The position numbers were made by a program, and so were the translations under genes. Under the pieces are notes generated by a model, which ran no database searches, was not told the DNA's origin, and saw nothing but the letters and a program-made list of their open reading frames with translations. A stretch of DNA of 64,000 nt from CAZQEZ01 sp964592475 (GTDB lineage Bacteria > Bacteroidota > Bacteroidia > Cytophagales > Cyclobacteriaceae): NCBI GenBank assembly GCA_964592475.1, contig CAZQEZ010000004.1, forward strand, positions 1 through 64,000. The letters run 5' to 3'. Numbering within the stretch: the stretch's first letter is position 1; each line of letters opens with the position of its first letter. Below are positions 27,062 to 35,616 of the stretch, piece by piece.

Positions 27062-27946
27062 ATGAATTTATTAAAATACCTTACTTTAAATGATGAAGAT
27101 AAAAATATTGGGCTCAATATTTTACATACCGGCCACAATATAGTAGTACCCAGCCAAGAATACCCGATTCCGGAGCACCCTTCAGCTTACAAGTTTCATT
27201 GGGAAAGAGGCAGGATACTCAATGAGTTTCAAATAAACTATATAATTGATGGCGAGGGTGAATTTGAATCAAAAAGTGCCGGATACCAAAAAATAGCATC
27301 AGGAAATATTATTATATTATTTCCTTCCGAATGGCATCGCTATCGTCCTAATTCTGAAACAGGCTGGAATGAGTATTGGATAGGTTGTGATGGTACTTAT
27401 TTAAAAGAATTGTGCGAAAAGGGATGGCTTGACCTCAAATCTCCGATTTTAGATATTGGCCATAGCGAAGAAATCCTTCATCTTTATCATAAAATCATAA
27501 ACTTTGCCCGGGAAGAACAGCCAGTAAGCCAGATGATCATGGCTGGTTTACTTATTCAAATAATTGGCCTTAGCCATCAGATGCTGAGATATAAGATGCT
27601 TAATGGCAAAATTGATCTTGAGCAGCAAATTAAAAAAGCCAAATTGCTTTTGATGGAAAACAGCCATGAGCCACTTAGCCCCGAAGAGGTTGCAGCTAAA
27701 CTATCAATTGGTTACTCTCGTTTTCGCAAAGCTTTTAAAGATTTTACCGGAATGGCTCCAGGACAATATCAAATGCAACAGCGAATTATTAAAGCTAAAG
27801 AAATGCTTTTATATGATAACACCGATATAAAAAATATTGCTCGGGAAGTTGGATTTGATTCCAATGTGCATTTCACCCGGGTATTTAAAGAAAAAACGGG
27901 AGAAACTCCGGGAAGATACCGGAGAAAATCCCAGGGCAAAATTTAA
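27062..27946 (+). CDS. AraC family transcriptional regulator
   Basis: 294 residues from the ATG at 27062 (an upstream TTG would add 15 hydrophobic residues unlike the family). The N-terminal half is a cupin ligand domain ('FHWERGRILNEFQINYIIDGEGEF', 'GNIIILFPSEWHRYRP', 'YWIGCDG'). The C-terminal ~100 residues are the double helix-turn-helix: 'PEEVAAKLSIGYSRFRKAFKDFTG' and 'IKNIAREVGFDSNVHFTRVFKEKTGETPGRYR'. Cupin-type AraC proteins of this form usually respond to sugars. The target is unknown: the neighbours are a convergent FKBP gene and tatA. Confidence 0.94.
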   Translation: MNLLKYLTLNDEDKNIGLNILHTGHNIVVPSQEYPIPEHPSAYKFHWERGRILNEFQINYIIDGEGEFESKSAGYQKIASGNIIILFPSEWHRYRPNSETGWNEYWIGCDGTYLKELCEKGWLDLKSPILDIGHSEEILHLYHKIINFAREEQPVSQMIMAGLLIQIIGLSHQMLRYKMLNGKIDLEQQIKKAKLLLMENSHEPLSPEEVAAKLSIGYSRFRKAFKDFTGMAPGQYQMQQRIIKAKEMLLYDNTDIKNIAREVGFDSNVHFTRVFKEKTGETPGRYRRKSQGKI

Positions 27947-27954
27947 TTTTAGTG

Positions 27955-28446
27955 CTAATGATCATCTGATCCATGCGCGTTACCGTGGCTTATTTCATCA
28001 CTGGTAGCTTCTCTCACTTCCAATATTTCTCCTTTAAAATTCAATGTCTTTCCGGCCAATTGGTGGTTGAAGTCCATCTTTACAGTATCATCATGTACTT
28101 CTCTTACGATCCCTTGTAATGGATTGCCATTTTGATCTTGCATAGGCACTACTTTACCCTCTTGCAATAATTCATCTTGTACCTGACCCTCTACTTGAAA
28201 AATATCCTTTTTTAAATCTATAATCGCTTTCGGATCTACATCGCCATAGCCTTCTGCCGGCGGCACTGTCATTTCATAACCCTCGCCCGGGGCTTTTCCT
28301 AAAAGTTGACGCTCAAAGCCAGGAATCATACTTCCTACACCTACTAAAAAAACAAGCGGATTGTCTTTTCCAGTTTCCTCTACTAATTGACCATCTACTT
28401 CAAGTGCATAAGTTAATGAAGCTACTGTGTCTTTTGCTATTTTCAT
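27955..28446 (-). CDS. FKBP-type peptidyl-prolyl isomerase, SlyD-like
   Basis: 163 residues. A split FKBP fold has 'YALEVDGQLVEETGKDNPLVFLVGVGSMIPGFERQLLGKAPGE' and 'VPPAEGYGDVDPKAIIDL' flanking the inserted IF chaperone flap, then 'GIVREVHDDTVKMDFNHQLAGKTLNF'. The short His-containing tail is far smaller than the metal-binding tail of E. coli SlyD. It should catalyse prolyl isomerisation and act as a folding chaperone in the cytosol. The gene is separated by 8 bp from the convergent AraC gene. Confidence 0.93.
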   Translation of the reverse strand: MKIAKDTVASLTYALEVDGQLVEETGKDNPLVFLVGVGSMIPGFERQLLGKAPGEGYEMTVPPAEGYGDVDPKAIIDLKKDIFQVEGQVQDELLQEGKVVPMQDQNGNPLQGIVREVHDDTVKMDFNHQLAGKTLNFKGEILEVREATSDEISHGNAHGSDDH

Positions 28447-28947
28447 ATTTAAAATATTATTTATGATTTTAATGTATTATTTACTGCGGCTTTTATTAAA
28501 AAAGAGTAGCGTATTCTTTATTTAAAAATATATTAAGTGTTGTAAAAGTACATAAATATAGGCAATACCGCAAACACAGCACTTTTTTTATTCGGTTTTT
28601 TAGCTATTTTTTTACTAATTTCTTCATTTTCAAACTTTTATATAAAAGAAAAACATCAATATAATTATATCCATATTATTTTTAATATTTCCAACAATTT
28701 AATTACTATAATTATATTTTTACTTATTTTATTTATATTTTTTCGGTCTACTTATTAAACCTTCTCATTCTATATCTTACTATAATCTAAATTATTATTT
28801 GCTTATTTATAACTAAAACAGTTTTTAGACATAACACAAGTTAAAACTTACATCAACAAGCACCTTACACCGCCCCAATAATATTCTGATTTATCAATTT
28901 TTATTACTACTTTTAAGCGATTATTTGTAATTTCCTTACATTTTTTC
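28447..28947. other. Very AT-rich intergenic region
   Basis: 501 bp between divergent genes with long A/T runs. I see no gene, strong hairpin or exact promoter element. Confidence 0.5.
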
Positions 28948-29721
28948 ATGAAAAGCTTAGCGATCCCTTTCATTTACCTCGTGTTACTTTTTGCCTATAA
29001 TCCCTCCATGGCTGATGGAAATAATAAAGCATCGACGCCGTTAGATTTAAAGTTTTTTAGTGAGGAATTATCCTCATCCAAATATCAATTTAAAATCATA
29101 ATTTCAAATAATCATCTTAATGATTTGAATAGTATAATAATTGGGATGCCTTGTGGTAAAATTATCAATTTTGATAATAGTGCCAACTTACCTGTAAAAT
29201 TTGATGTGCTAGATGATCGCAGTAGAATTTATGGTTTTAAAATATCCAATTATAATAAAATACGCTTAAATAATACACTGGAAATAATTTTTGAAATTAA
29301 TGCGCAAGGTAATTACTGTTCTAACTTATTTGAAACATGGCGGCCAAAAGTAGCTTACATTTTTGCTGGTAAGCTATATCAACAAACCCTTTCTAATTCA
29401 ATTTCTGATATACCCTCAACCATTTTATTACAAGATTTACCAGAAGAAGTAAAAAATGACGAACTGTCTGTGGATGCTTATCTTGATAAAAATAACAAAG
29501 AAACTATATTTGATATCTTGAGCAAGAGCAGCCAGGAGATAAGCGTGGAAATTTATAGCGGTGTGGGTATCAAAATTTCCACTATGTTTATTGGCCAGGT
29601 TAAAAAAGGTAAACGTAATTTAATAACATTTAAATACGAAGTGCTACCTGATACCAACTACATCTACAAAATATCCAGTGCTTCAGGCGATATGTACGGC
29701 AAAATAATTATACCTAATTAG
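28948..29721 (+). CDS. Secreted protein of unknown function with a type IX sorting-like C-terminus
   Basis: 257 residues with a signal peptide (1-22, ending 'PSMADG'). The middle (about 30-170) is unrecognised and probably beta-rich, with Cys at 'GMPCGKI' and 'GNYCSNLFETWRP'. The last ~75 residues follow the pattern of a type A C-terminal sorting domain: 'ISVEIYSGVGIKISTMFIGQVKKGK', then 'LPDTNYIYKISSASGDMYGKIIIPN', comparable to the usual 'v.lyd..G..v..l..g.......f....l..G.Y.y.i.......kk.ii'. I infer surface export by the type IX system. No partner gene is adjacent. Confidence 0.8.
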   Translation: MKSLAIPFIYLVLLFAYNPSMADGNNKASTPLDLKFFSEELSSSKYQFKIIISNNHLNDLNSIIIGMPCGKIINFDNSANLPVKFDVLDDRSRIYGFKISNYNKIRLNNTLEIIFEINAQGNYCSNLFETWRPKVAYIFAGKLYQQTLSNSISDIPSTILLQDLPEEVKNDELSVDAYLDKNNKETIFDILSKSSQEISVEIYSGVGIKISTMFIGQVKKGKRNLITFKYEVLPDTNYIYKISSASGDMYGKIIIPN

Positions 29722-29729
29722 GGTGGGTG

Positions 29730-29753
29730 TCAAGTAAACTTGAGCATTTTTTT
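29730..29753 (+). terminator. Weak candidate terminator
   Basis: TCAAG-TAAA-CTTGA (29730-29743) followed by a short GC pair and seven T. The 5-bp stem is weak, but it sits 9 bp after the stop of the preceding gene. Confidence 0.4.
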
Positions 29754-31011
29754 ATATTTCCTGCATTCGCTTATTGCTAAATATGTATTTCACCTTTCCG
29801 GTAAGCGTTTGCCCCCAAAATGGAGAATTTATCGATTTGCTTCTGTTGGTATCGTAATTCAATACCCATTCTTCTTTTTTATCAAATATGGTAAAATTAG
29901 CTATCTCACCTTCTTGAATTTTCACTACTGATAAACCCAGTAATCGCCGGGGGTTGTTGCCCACCTTTTCCATTATTTTATCAAATGAAAGTTTATCCTG
30001 GTGGCTTAACAGCATGGGTAAAAAGGTCTGTAACCCCAGCATGCCAAAATCAGCCAAGTCAAATTCAACTTTTTTACATTCTTCATCATGAGGCCTGTGC
30101 GCCGTGCTAATCGCATCAATTGTACCATCCTTCAACCCTTCCCAAAGAGCATCTACGTGTTGCAGGCTTCGCAGCGGAGGACTTACTTTGTAATTAGCAT
30201 CAAAATCAAGAATGGCCTCATCAGTAAAGTGTAAATTATAAGCAGCCACATCACAAGTTACCTTCATCCCCTTTTGCTTAGCTTCTCGAATTATGTCTAC
30301 TGACTGTAGGGTAGATACTCCACTAAAGTGAACCTTGCCACCCGCATACTCCAGTAATTTTAAATCCCGCGCTATGGTAAGGTATTCTGATATGGCAGGA
30401 ATGCCCTTCAGACCCAAACTGGTACTTATTTTACCTTCATGCATTTGACCATAGAGATTGAGCCATTTATCTTCCGGTTTTTGCATGAGTAAACCATCAA
30501 ATTTTTGAAGATAAAGCAAGCATTTTAAGAAAATATCGGTATTCCAAATAGGGTTTAAACCATCGGAAAAAGCCACTGCTCCGGCATGATGCAGATCAAT
30601 CATCTCAGTTATTTCATTTCCCTCATTTTCTAAAGATATCGCACCGATAGGATACAATTGCACAGTTCTTAATTCGTTGCCAGCAGTCAAGTACCTAATT
30701 CCATTTTTTTGCTGAATTACCGGAAAAGTATTGGGCAAAACGGCCAACTGAGTAAAACCACCTGCAGCGGCCGTGTTACAAGCACTTTCAATATCTTCTT
30801 TTTGCTCAAATCCTGGGTCACCTATGTATGTACCCAGATCACACCAGCCCACCGATAAGGTAAGTCCCTTCCCGTTGATTATTTTTGATGCATCGTAGTA
30901 AGGCTGATCAGCAATGGATTTAATTACTCCATCTTCTAATAAAATACTTTTAACCATTCCATGATGTGGTGACTTTATATCAGCAATTTCTACGTCATTA
31001 ATGGCAATCAT
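29752..31011 (-). CDS. Dihydroorotase homologue lacking the catalytic metal ligands
   Basis: 419 residues with the amidohydrolase/PyrC fold of type I dihydroorotases: 'DPGFEQKEDIESACNTAAAGGFT', 'QMHEGKISTSLGLKGIPA', 'FGMLGLQTFLPML', and a C-terminal 'GEIANFTIFDKKEEW'. The metal-binding D-x-H-x-H of the real enzyme is replaced by 'WCDLGTYIGDPG', and the late metal Asp of 'TDHAPH' is Ala in 'STAHRPH'. It should therefore be unable to bind the usual zinc pair. Bacteroidota are known to carry such a degenerate copy; Pseudomonas PyrC' offers a precedent as a structural partner of aspartate transcarbamoylase. It is the last gene of the fur-STAS-purA-BatA run, 1 bp after its neighbour. Confidence 0.88.
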   Translation of the reverse strand: MIAINDVEIADIKSPHHGMVKSILLEDGVIKSIADQPYYDASKIINGKGLTLSVGWCDLGTYIGDPGFEQKEDIESACNTAAAGGFTQLAVLPNTFPVIQQKNGIRYLTAGNELRTVQLYPIGAISLENEGNEITEMIDLHHAGAVAFSDGLNPIWNTDIFLKCLLYLQKFDGLLMQKPEDKWLNLYGQMHEGKISTSLGLKGIPAISEYLTIARDLKLLEYAGGKVHFSGVSTLQSVDIIREAKQKGMKVTCDVAAYNLHFTDEAILDFDANYKVSPPLRSLQHVDALWEGLKDGTIDAISTAHRPHDEECKKVEFDLADFGMLGLQTFLPMLLSHQDKLSFDKIMEKVGNNPRRLLGLSVVKIQEGEIANFTIFDKKEEWVLNYDTNRSKSINSPFWGQTLTGKVKYIFSNKRMQEI

Positions 31012-31012
31012 A

Positions 31013-33019
31013 TTACAACAATCTAATTAAAACTATTTCGGCAAAAAGAAAGAATAGCGATAACATAAGTGCATATTTCCAATAAGGCGTACCTATTCTA
31101 TTGGTCCTCATTTCTCTGCTGAAGTCATCAGCATTATTGAATGTAAATATTTCTATCGCATTTTTATTTTCAAAACTATTTTGAATCTCGCTTACACTTA
31201 GCTGTTCCATTCGACTTTCGGCTTTAGATTGATTGAAAGCCAAAGTAGTTACTATTACATCATTTGTCATTAATTGATAAAATCCTGAAGATATCTCGAA
31301 TTTGGGAATTTCTAAAAGCAAGGTATTGCCATTTAGTTGCTGAGGCGGAATAACTTCATTTTCAGCCCCTACCAATTTATATATATGTGATTGAATAGCG
31401 GAGTCTAATTGTACTTCAATTACATTTTGATTTAATGAATAATATAATTTGTTGCTCACTTTCTTGCTTAGCGCTGCCATTCTATACATCAGAGGAACAA
31501 ATATAGCATGCTTTGGCAACGTGGTAAATGTTGTTTTAAGCGGGCTACCAAATAAATATAAGCTCCCCTCTCCTATTTTAAATTCAGAAAGATAAGGATT
31601 TTGGTTTTTAAAGAAAAGTAAAGCATTGCTTCTGTCGTTCCATTGGAGTAAACTTTTGGCTTTTGGCATTTCAAATGCTTCATCGGCAGATTCAAAAATA
31701 TTTTCATAAAAAGGATTTTGAAGTGGCGGGCTCTCCAGGTCTATCAATTCGGCCTCTTGTTCAGCTACCATGGTTCGCCCGGTTAGCCGGGTAAGATAAG
31801 CAATATCTGGCAGCTGGGCAGGAATAAAGCATAGAGATCCTCCCTCCTGCACAAAGTTAGTGATAAGCTCTGCCAAAGCATTGTCGATACTGGCCAGGCT
31901 ATTGAGCACGATCAAATCAACCTCATTGATCAAGCTATAATCCAGGTTATCGATGTTGTAGCTCAATAAATTAAATAAGGATTGATTGGCATAAACCTTC
32001 TCAATGTTGGTTATAGACTCTTCATTTTTTATTTCAAGTACTTTAATTCTATCGCTTAAATTAAGGGTGAAATAATATTCATTGTCAAATGTAACCGGAT
32101 AATCTTCGATACTCAGTCGGCATCTATTTACCTTTCCCAAACTAAAATTGAGCGGAAAATCAACTTTACCTTTACTATTGCCGGGTATATCAAGGGTCAG
32201 ATTGGCGGTTTGAACATCATTTACAAATAATTTTAAACTCAGTTCATTCAAATCCTCTTTGCCATTATTGGTTAAAACAACATGTAAAATGTTATTTTCA
32301 TTAATCATTAAAAAGGGGGTTTCCAGGTATATAGTATCTACGAATACATTGCTTTCTTTTTCATAATTCATAGGCACCATGAAGTAATTAAGATTGGTAT
32401 CAATGGAAACCTGGCCCAAATCGCCTATGGTGGATTGCTGAAAATCAGAAATGAAATAAAAATCGTTGCGCTTGGCAGCCGAAAGCTGGGGATCGATTAG
32501 TCTTTTATTGATCTCGTCAAAAGTGCGGGTAACTCCGGAGTACTTTACCTCAGTAATTAACTCATTAATCTCATTCTTACTTTTAAAATTATTAGAAAAA
32601 GGGGCAAAATCATTGGTAAGCAATTTGTATTTTGAACTTGATGGATATAGTGCTACAATTTGATCTACATAAGCTAATGATTGCTCAAAAGCGGACAAAC
32701 CCGATGCTACTTCATTGCTCATGCTATGGGAGTTGTCAAGATAGATGAGCACATTTTCGTTACTCAGGTTCTTATTGCTGGCAGGTATAAAAGGCTGAGC
32801 AAAAGCTAACACCAGAAAAGTAATAAATAGCAGCCGGGCCGCCAAAATCAAATAATGCTTCAATTTTAATTTTGAAGAACTGATTTTTTTTAAATTCCTT
32901 AAAAAGAAATTGTTGGAGAAATAAACCCTTTTGGCCTTACGAAAATTGAATAGATGAATAATAATAGGAATGGCCAAGGCGGCTAAGCCGTACAAAAACC
33001 CGGGATAAATAAATTCCAT
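31013..33019 (-). CDS. BatA-domain membrane protein with vWA-like region
   Basis: 668 residues. The N-terminal ~80 residues are the BatA domain: 'FLYGLAALAIPIIIHLFNFRKAKRVYFSNNFFL' with helices at about 6-24 and 58-80. A von Willebrand A-like part ('VLIYLDNSHSMS', D-x-S-x-S metal site) follows, then a long beta-rich periplasmic region, and a terminal helix near 645-665. Bat-type proteins are linked to envelope stress and aerotolerance in Bacteroides, but the precise role of this family is unclear. It is followed after 1 bp by the dihydroorotase-like gene and preceded by purA (83 bp). Confidence 0.9.
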   Translation of the reverse strand: MEFIYPGFLYGLAALAIPIIIHLFNFRKAKRVYFSNNFFLRNLKKISSSKLKLKHYLILAARLLFITFLVLAFAQPFIPASNKNLSNENVLIYLDNSHSMSNEVASGLSAFEQSLAYVDQIVALYPSSSKYKLLTNDFAPFSNNFKSKNEINELITEVKYSGVTRTFDEINKRLIDPQLSAAKRNDFYFISDFQQSTIGDLGQVSIDTNLNYFMVPMNYEKESNVFVDTIYLETPFLMINENNILHVVLTNNGKEDLNELSLKLFVNDVQTANLTLDIPGNSKGKVDFPLNFSLGKVNRCRLSIEDYPVTFDNEYYFTLNLSDRIKVLEIKNEESITNIEKVYANQSLFNLLSYNIDNLDYSLINEVDLIVLNSLASIDNALAELITNFVQEGGSLCFIPAQLPDIAYLTRLTGRTMVAEQEAELIDLESPPLQNPFYENIFESADEAFEMPKAKSLLQWNDRSNALLFFKNQNPYLSEFKIGEGSLYLFGSPLKTTFTTLPKHAIFVPLMYRMAALSKKVSNKLYYSLNQNVIEVQLDSAIQSHIYKLVGAENEVIPPQQLNGNTLLLEIPKFEISSGFYQLMTNDVIVTTLAFNQSKAESRMEQLSVSEIQNSFENKNAIEIFTFNNADDFSREMRTNRIGTPYWKYALMLSLFFLFAEIVLIRLL

Positions 33020-33102
33020 TTATACTTGCCTCACTTTGGTTTATGTTTACAATTCTTTAGGAAAAACTCCTAGCCTGCCATTTTATTTCATTTTTCAACA
33101 GT

Positions 33103-34386
33103 TTATACAGCTACAGGCTTCCTGATAATCGTTTGCTTACGATCAGGCCCTACTGATACGATGTTAATAGGTATTTTCAAGTAATCTTCTATAAATGCCA
33201 CGTAATCATTAAGCGCTCCCGGTATATTATCAAAATCATCTATCTGGTCTAAAGGCATGCTCCAGCCTGGCAAAGTTTTGTAAATTGGCCGAGGAGGATT
33301 TTGCAAATAGTCAAATGGCAGTTGATCAGTTTCTGAGCCATCATCAAGTTGATACCTGGTGCATACATTCAATTGCTCAAAGCTATTGAGTACATCCGCT
33401 TTCATCATAAAAAGCTGAGTAACGCCATTGATTATACAGGCGTAGCGCAAGGCCGGTAAGTCTAGCCATCCGCATCTACGGGGCCTACCGGTAGTGGCAC
33501 CAAACTCGTTGCCCATTTTTCTAATTTTTTCTCCGGTTTCATTTTCCAGTTCGGTTGGGAAAGGGCCACTTCCTACCCTGGTGCAATAGGCTTTAAAAAT
33601 ACCAAATACCTCTCCAATATTGTTGGGAGCTATACCCAAGCCACTGCAAGCACCGGCTGCCGATGTACTTGAGCTGGTAACAAATGGATAACTACCAAAA
33701 TCAACATCAAGAAGTGTTCCCTGGGCGCCTTCGGCCAAAATGGTCTTGTTGGCTGCCATGGCATCGTTGAGCAAGTAAATAGTATCTGATAATTGATAAT
33801 CTTTCAAAAATTCAATGGCTTCTAAAAAGGGAGCTTCCTCTTTTTCAAGGTCGTAATCAAACTTAAGGTAGTCCAGCTTTTCAGTATGTTTTTGTACTAA
33901 ATCCCGGTATTTAATCATAAAATCTTTATCACAAATATCCCCAATTCGCAATCCCAATCGAGCTATTTTATCTTCGTAAGTAGGCCCGATACCTTTCAGT
34001 GTAGAACCAATTTTGTTAATTCCTTTGCTATTTTCATACGCCCTGTCGAGCAACCGGTGAGTGGGCAATATTAAATGTGCCTTATTGCTAATGAAAAGGT
34101 TTTTTCGTACATCCAGTTTATACTGGACCAGTTCTTCAATTTCTTTTTTTAAGATGACCGGATCTAATACTACACCATTGCCAATAATATTTTGGATACT
34201 TTCTCTAAAAATACCAGAAGGAATTTGATGAAGCACGTGTTTTATGCCATCAAACTCCAGGGTATGGCCAGCATTAGGTCCACCTTGAAACCTCGCCACC
34301 ACGTCATATTGAGGTGCCAGGTAATCCACTACTTTACCTTTACCTTCATCTCCCCACTGTAATCCCAACAGAATATTTACCTTCAT
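33103..34386 (-). CDS. purA: Adenylosuccinate synthetase
   Basis: Joins IMP and aspartate with GTP to make adenylosuccinate, the first committed step to AMP. The 427-residue length is normal. It has the P-loop 'GLQWGDEGKGKVVDYL' at the N-terminus, 'GGPNAGHT', the IMP-binding 'IGSTLKGIGPTYEDK', 'AEGAQGTLLDVDFGSYPFVTSS' and 'TTGRPRRCGWLDL'. The gene starts 5 bp after the STAS gene and is probably co-transcribed with fur and STAS. Confidence 0.98.
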   Translation of the reverse strand: MKVNILLGLQWGDEGKGKVVDYLAPQYDVVARFQGGPNAGHTLEFDGIKHVLHQIPSGIFRESIQNIIGNGVVLDPVILKKEIEELVQYKLDVRKNLFISNKAHLILPTHRLLDRAYENSKGINKIGSTLKGIGPTYEDKIARLGLRIGDICDKDFMIKYRDLVQKHTEKLDYLKFDYDLEKEEAPFLEAIEFLKDYQLSDTIYLLNDAMAANKTILAEGAQGTLLDVDFGSYPFVTSSSTSAAGACSGLGIAPNNIGEVFGIFKAYCTRVGSGPFPTELENETGEKIRKMGNEFGATTGRPRRCGWLDLPALRYACIINGVTQLFMMKADVLNSFEQLNVCTRYQLDDGSETDQLPFDYLQNPPRPIYKTLPGWSMPLDQIDDFDNIPGALNDYVAFIEDYLKIPINIVSVGPDRKQTIIRKPVAV

Positions 34387-34391
34387 TGATC

Positions 34392-34727
34392 TTAAAAATT
34401 TTTTAATGCTTCTTCTTTACTTTCTACAATTTGAAAAATTGAATTAAGTTTAGTGATTATCAACAACTTTTTTACTTGTTCCGATGGTTTTATTAATATA
34501 ACCTCCCCCTCCTTATTTCTAAACTTGGTAAGTATGGTAATTAAAACACCAATACCACTGCTATTGATAAATCGAACATCTGAAATATCTACCGCGCAAT
34601 TAATGATACCTTCGTTGATCCGGTCATTTACCAATTCCATTAGATCATGACCCTGGTTTTCACCAATCAAATCACCCTTTAAATAAATAAACACGGCATC
34701 TTGTTCTACTGTATAGGTATGGTTCAT
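34392..34727 (-). CDS. STAS-domain protein (anti-sigma factor antagonist type)
   Basis: A 111-residue stand-alone STAS domain. '[24 protein letters not shown]' matches the phospho-acceptor region of SpoIIAA/RsbV-like proteins, with the reactive Ser in N-S-S-G. It would bind an RsbW-like kinase or other partner in a switch controlled by phosphorylation. The SpoIIE-type phosphatase at 13316 is a possible reverse partner. Its ATG overlaps the fur stop by 4 bp (translational coupling), and purA follows after 5 bp. No anti-sigma kinase is in the window. Confidence 0.92.
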   Translation of the reverse strand: MNHTYTVEQDAVFIYLKGDLIGENQGHDLMELVNDRINEGIINCAVDISDVRFINSSGIGVLITILTKFRNKEGEVILIKPSEQVKKLLIITKLNSIFQIVESKEEALKNF

Positions 34728-35194
34728 TTTTTTTTCGCAGATAATTTAGCCTGACAATCACCACATATGCCATAAAGATTGAGCGAGTGGTGTACAATTT
34801 TATAATTTAAAAGTTCACCTACCATGGTTTGAATATTGTGTATGCGAGGGTCGCAAAACTCTACCACTTTATGGCATTCGGTACAAATTAAATGGTCATG
34901 TTGTTTATAACCATAAGATTTTTCATACTGCGCCAGGTTTTTACCAAATTGATGCTTGCTTACCAAGTCACACTCCACCAGCAAATCAAGCGTGTTGTAA
35001 ACCGTGGCCCTACTTACCCGATACTTTTTATTTTTCATGCTGATGTAGAGCGACTCCACATCGAAATGCCCTTCACGGGTATAGATCTCTTCCAAAATGG
35101 CATACCTTTCCGGTGTTTTACGTAGCCCCTTATTTTCTAAGTAAGCGGTAAAAATCTTTTTAACTTCCTGAAAAGTAGATTGATTTAATGCCAT
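34724..35194 (-). CDS. Fur-family metal-responsive repressor
   Basis: 156 residues. An N-terminal winged helix ('[54 protein letters not shown]') precedes the metal-binding dimerisation part, with '[17 protein letters not shown]' (regulatory site and first CxxC) and the second CxxC in '[10 protein letters not shown]', which together hold the structural zinc. It could be Fur, Zur or PerR; the sequence alone does not settle this. It is the first gene of the fur-STAS-purA run and overlaps the STAS start by 4 bp. Confidence 0.93.
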   Translation of the reverse strand: MALNQSTFQEVKKIFTAYLENKGLRKTPERYAILEEIYTREGHFDVESLYISMKNKKYRVSRATVYNTLDLLVECDLVSKHQFGKNLAQYEKSYGYKQHDHLICTECHKVVEFCDPRIHNIQTMVGELLNYKIVHHSLNLYGICGDCQAKLSAKKK

Positions 35195-35212
35195 TATAGA
35201 TATTTCATGAAT

Positions 35213-35470
35213 TTATACTTTACCCGTTGATAATGCCTGGCAAATATATTCAATATTATCAGGTAAAAAAAGGATAATTATTGAGTTCTGATAGGTTAGA
35301 TTAATTTTAGCATGCAAGGCTCCGAAATCAGGAAACGCCACCATGGTAAAAGATAAATCCCGGAAAAAAGATATGGCAGAGTTAACGGGAATTAAATTTG
35401 AAGGAATATAAAAATAATGGCATACAATGGGCAAGCTAACCGACAATAATACCTTCATTAAACCTCTCAT
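35213..35470 (-). CDS. Possible small membrane protein or relic
   Basis: An 85-codon frame with a hydrophobic opening ('MKVLLSVSLPIVCHYFYI') but no recognised family. The ATG overlaps the TAA of an upstream protein-like frame (TAATG at about 35468), suggesting past translational coupling. A one-base shift near 35250 would extend it into '[18 protein letters not shown]', which looks like the end of a membrane protein. I think it is either a poorly conserved small protein or a decayed gene. Confidence 0.3.
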   Translation of the reverse strand: MRGLMKVLLSVSLPIVCHYFYIPSNLIPVNSAISFFRDLSFTMVAFPDFGALHAKINLTYQNSIIILFLPDNIEYICQALSTGKV

Positions 35471-35616
35471 TATTTTCCCGCGAATATGTCTGGGCCACTG
35501 TAATTTTCAAGTTCCTCGAAGCTGAACAAGTGGCTGGTCTGTCAAGACAGTGACCACGGGAAAAAGATTGGTGTAAAGGCGACTGAATGAAGAGGGTGTA
35601 TAAATAGCTGACAGCC
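35471..35616. other. GC-richer intergenic island with imperfect palindrome
   Basis: This stretch is less AT-rich than its surroundings. An imperfect inverted repeat lies at 35530-35557 (GTGG ... CTGTC-AA-GACAG ... CCAC). The minus strand holds a short protein-like frame ending 'SFEELENYSGPDIFAGK' before the TAATG junction. Confidence 0.4.
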
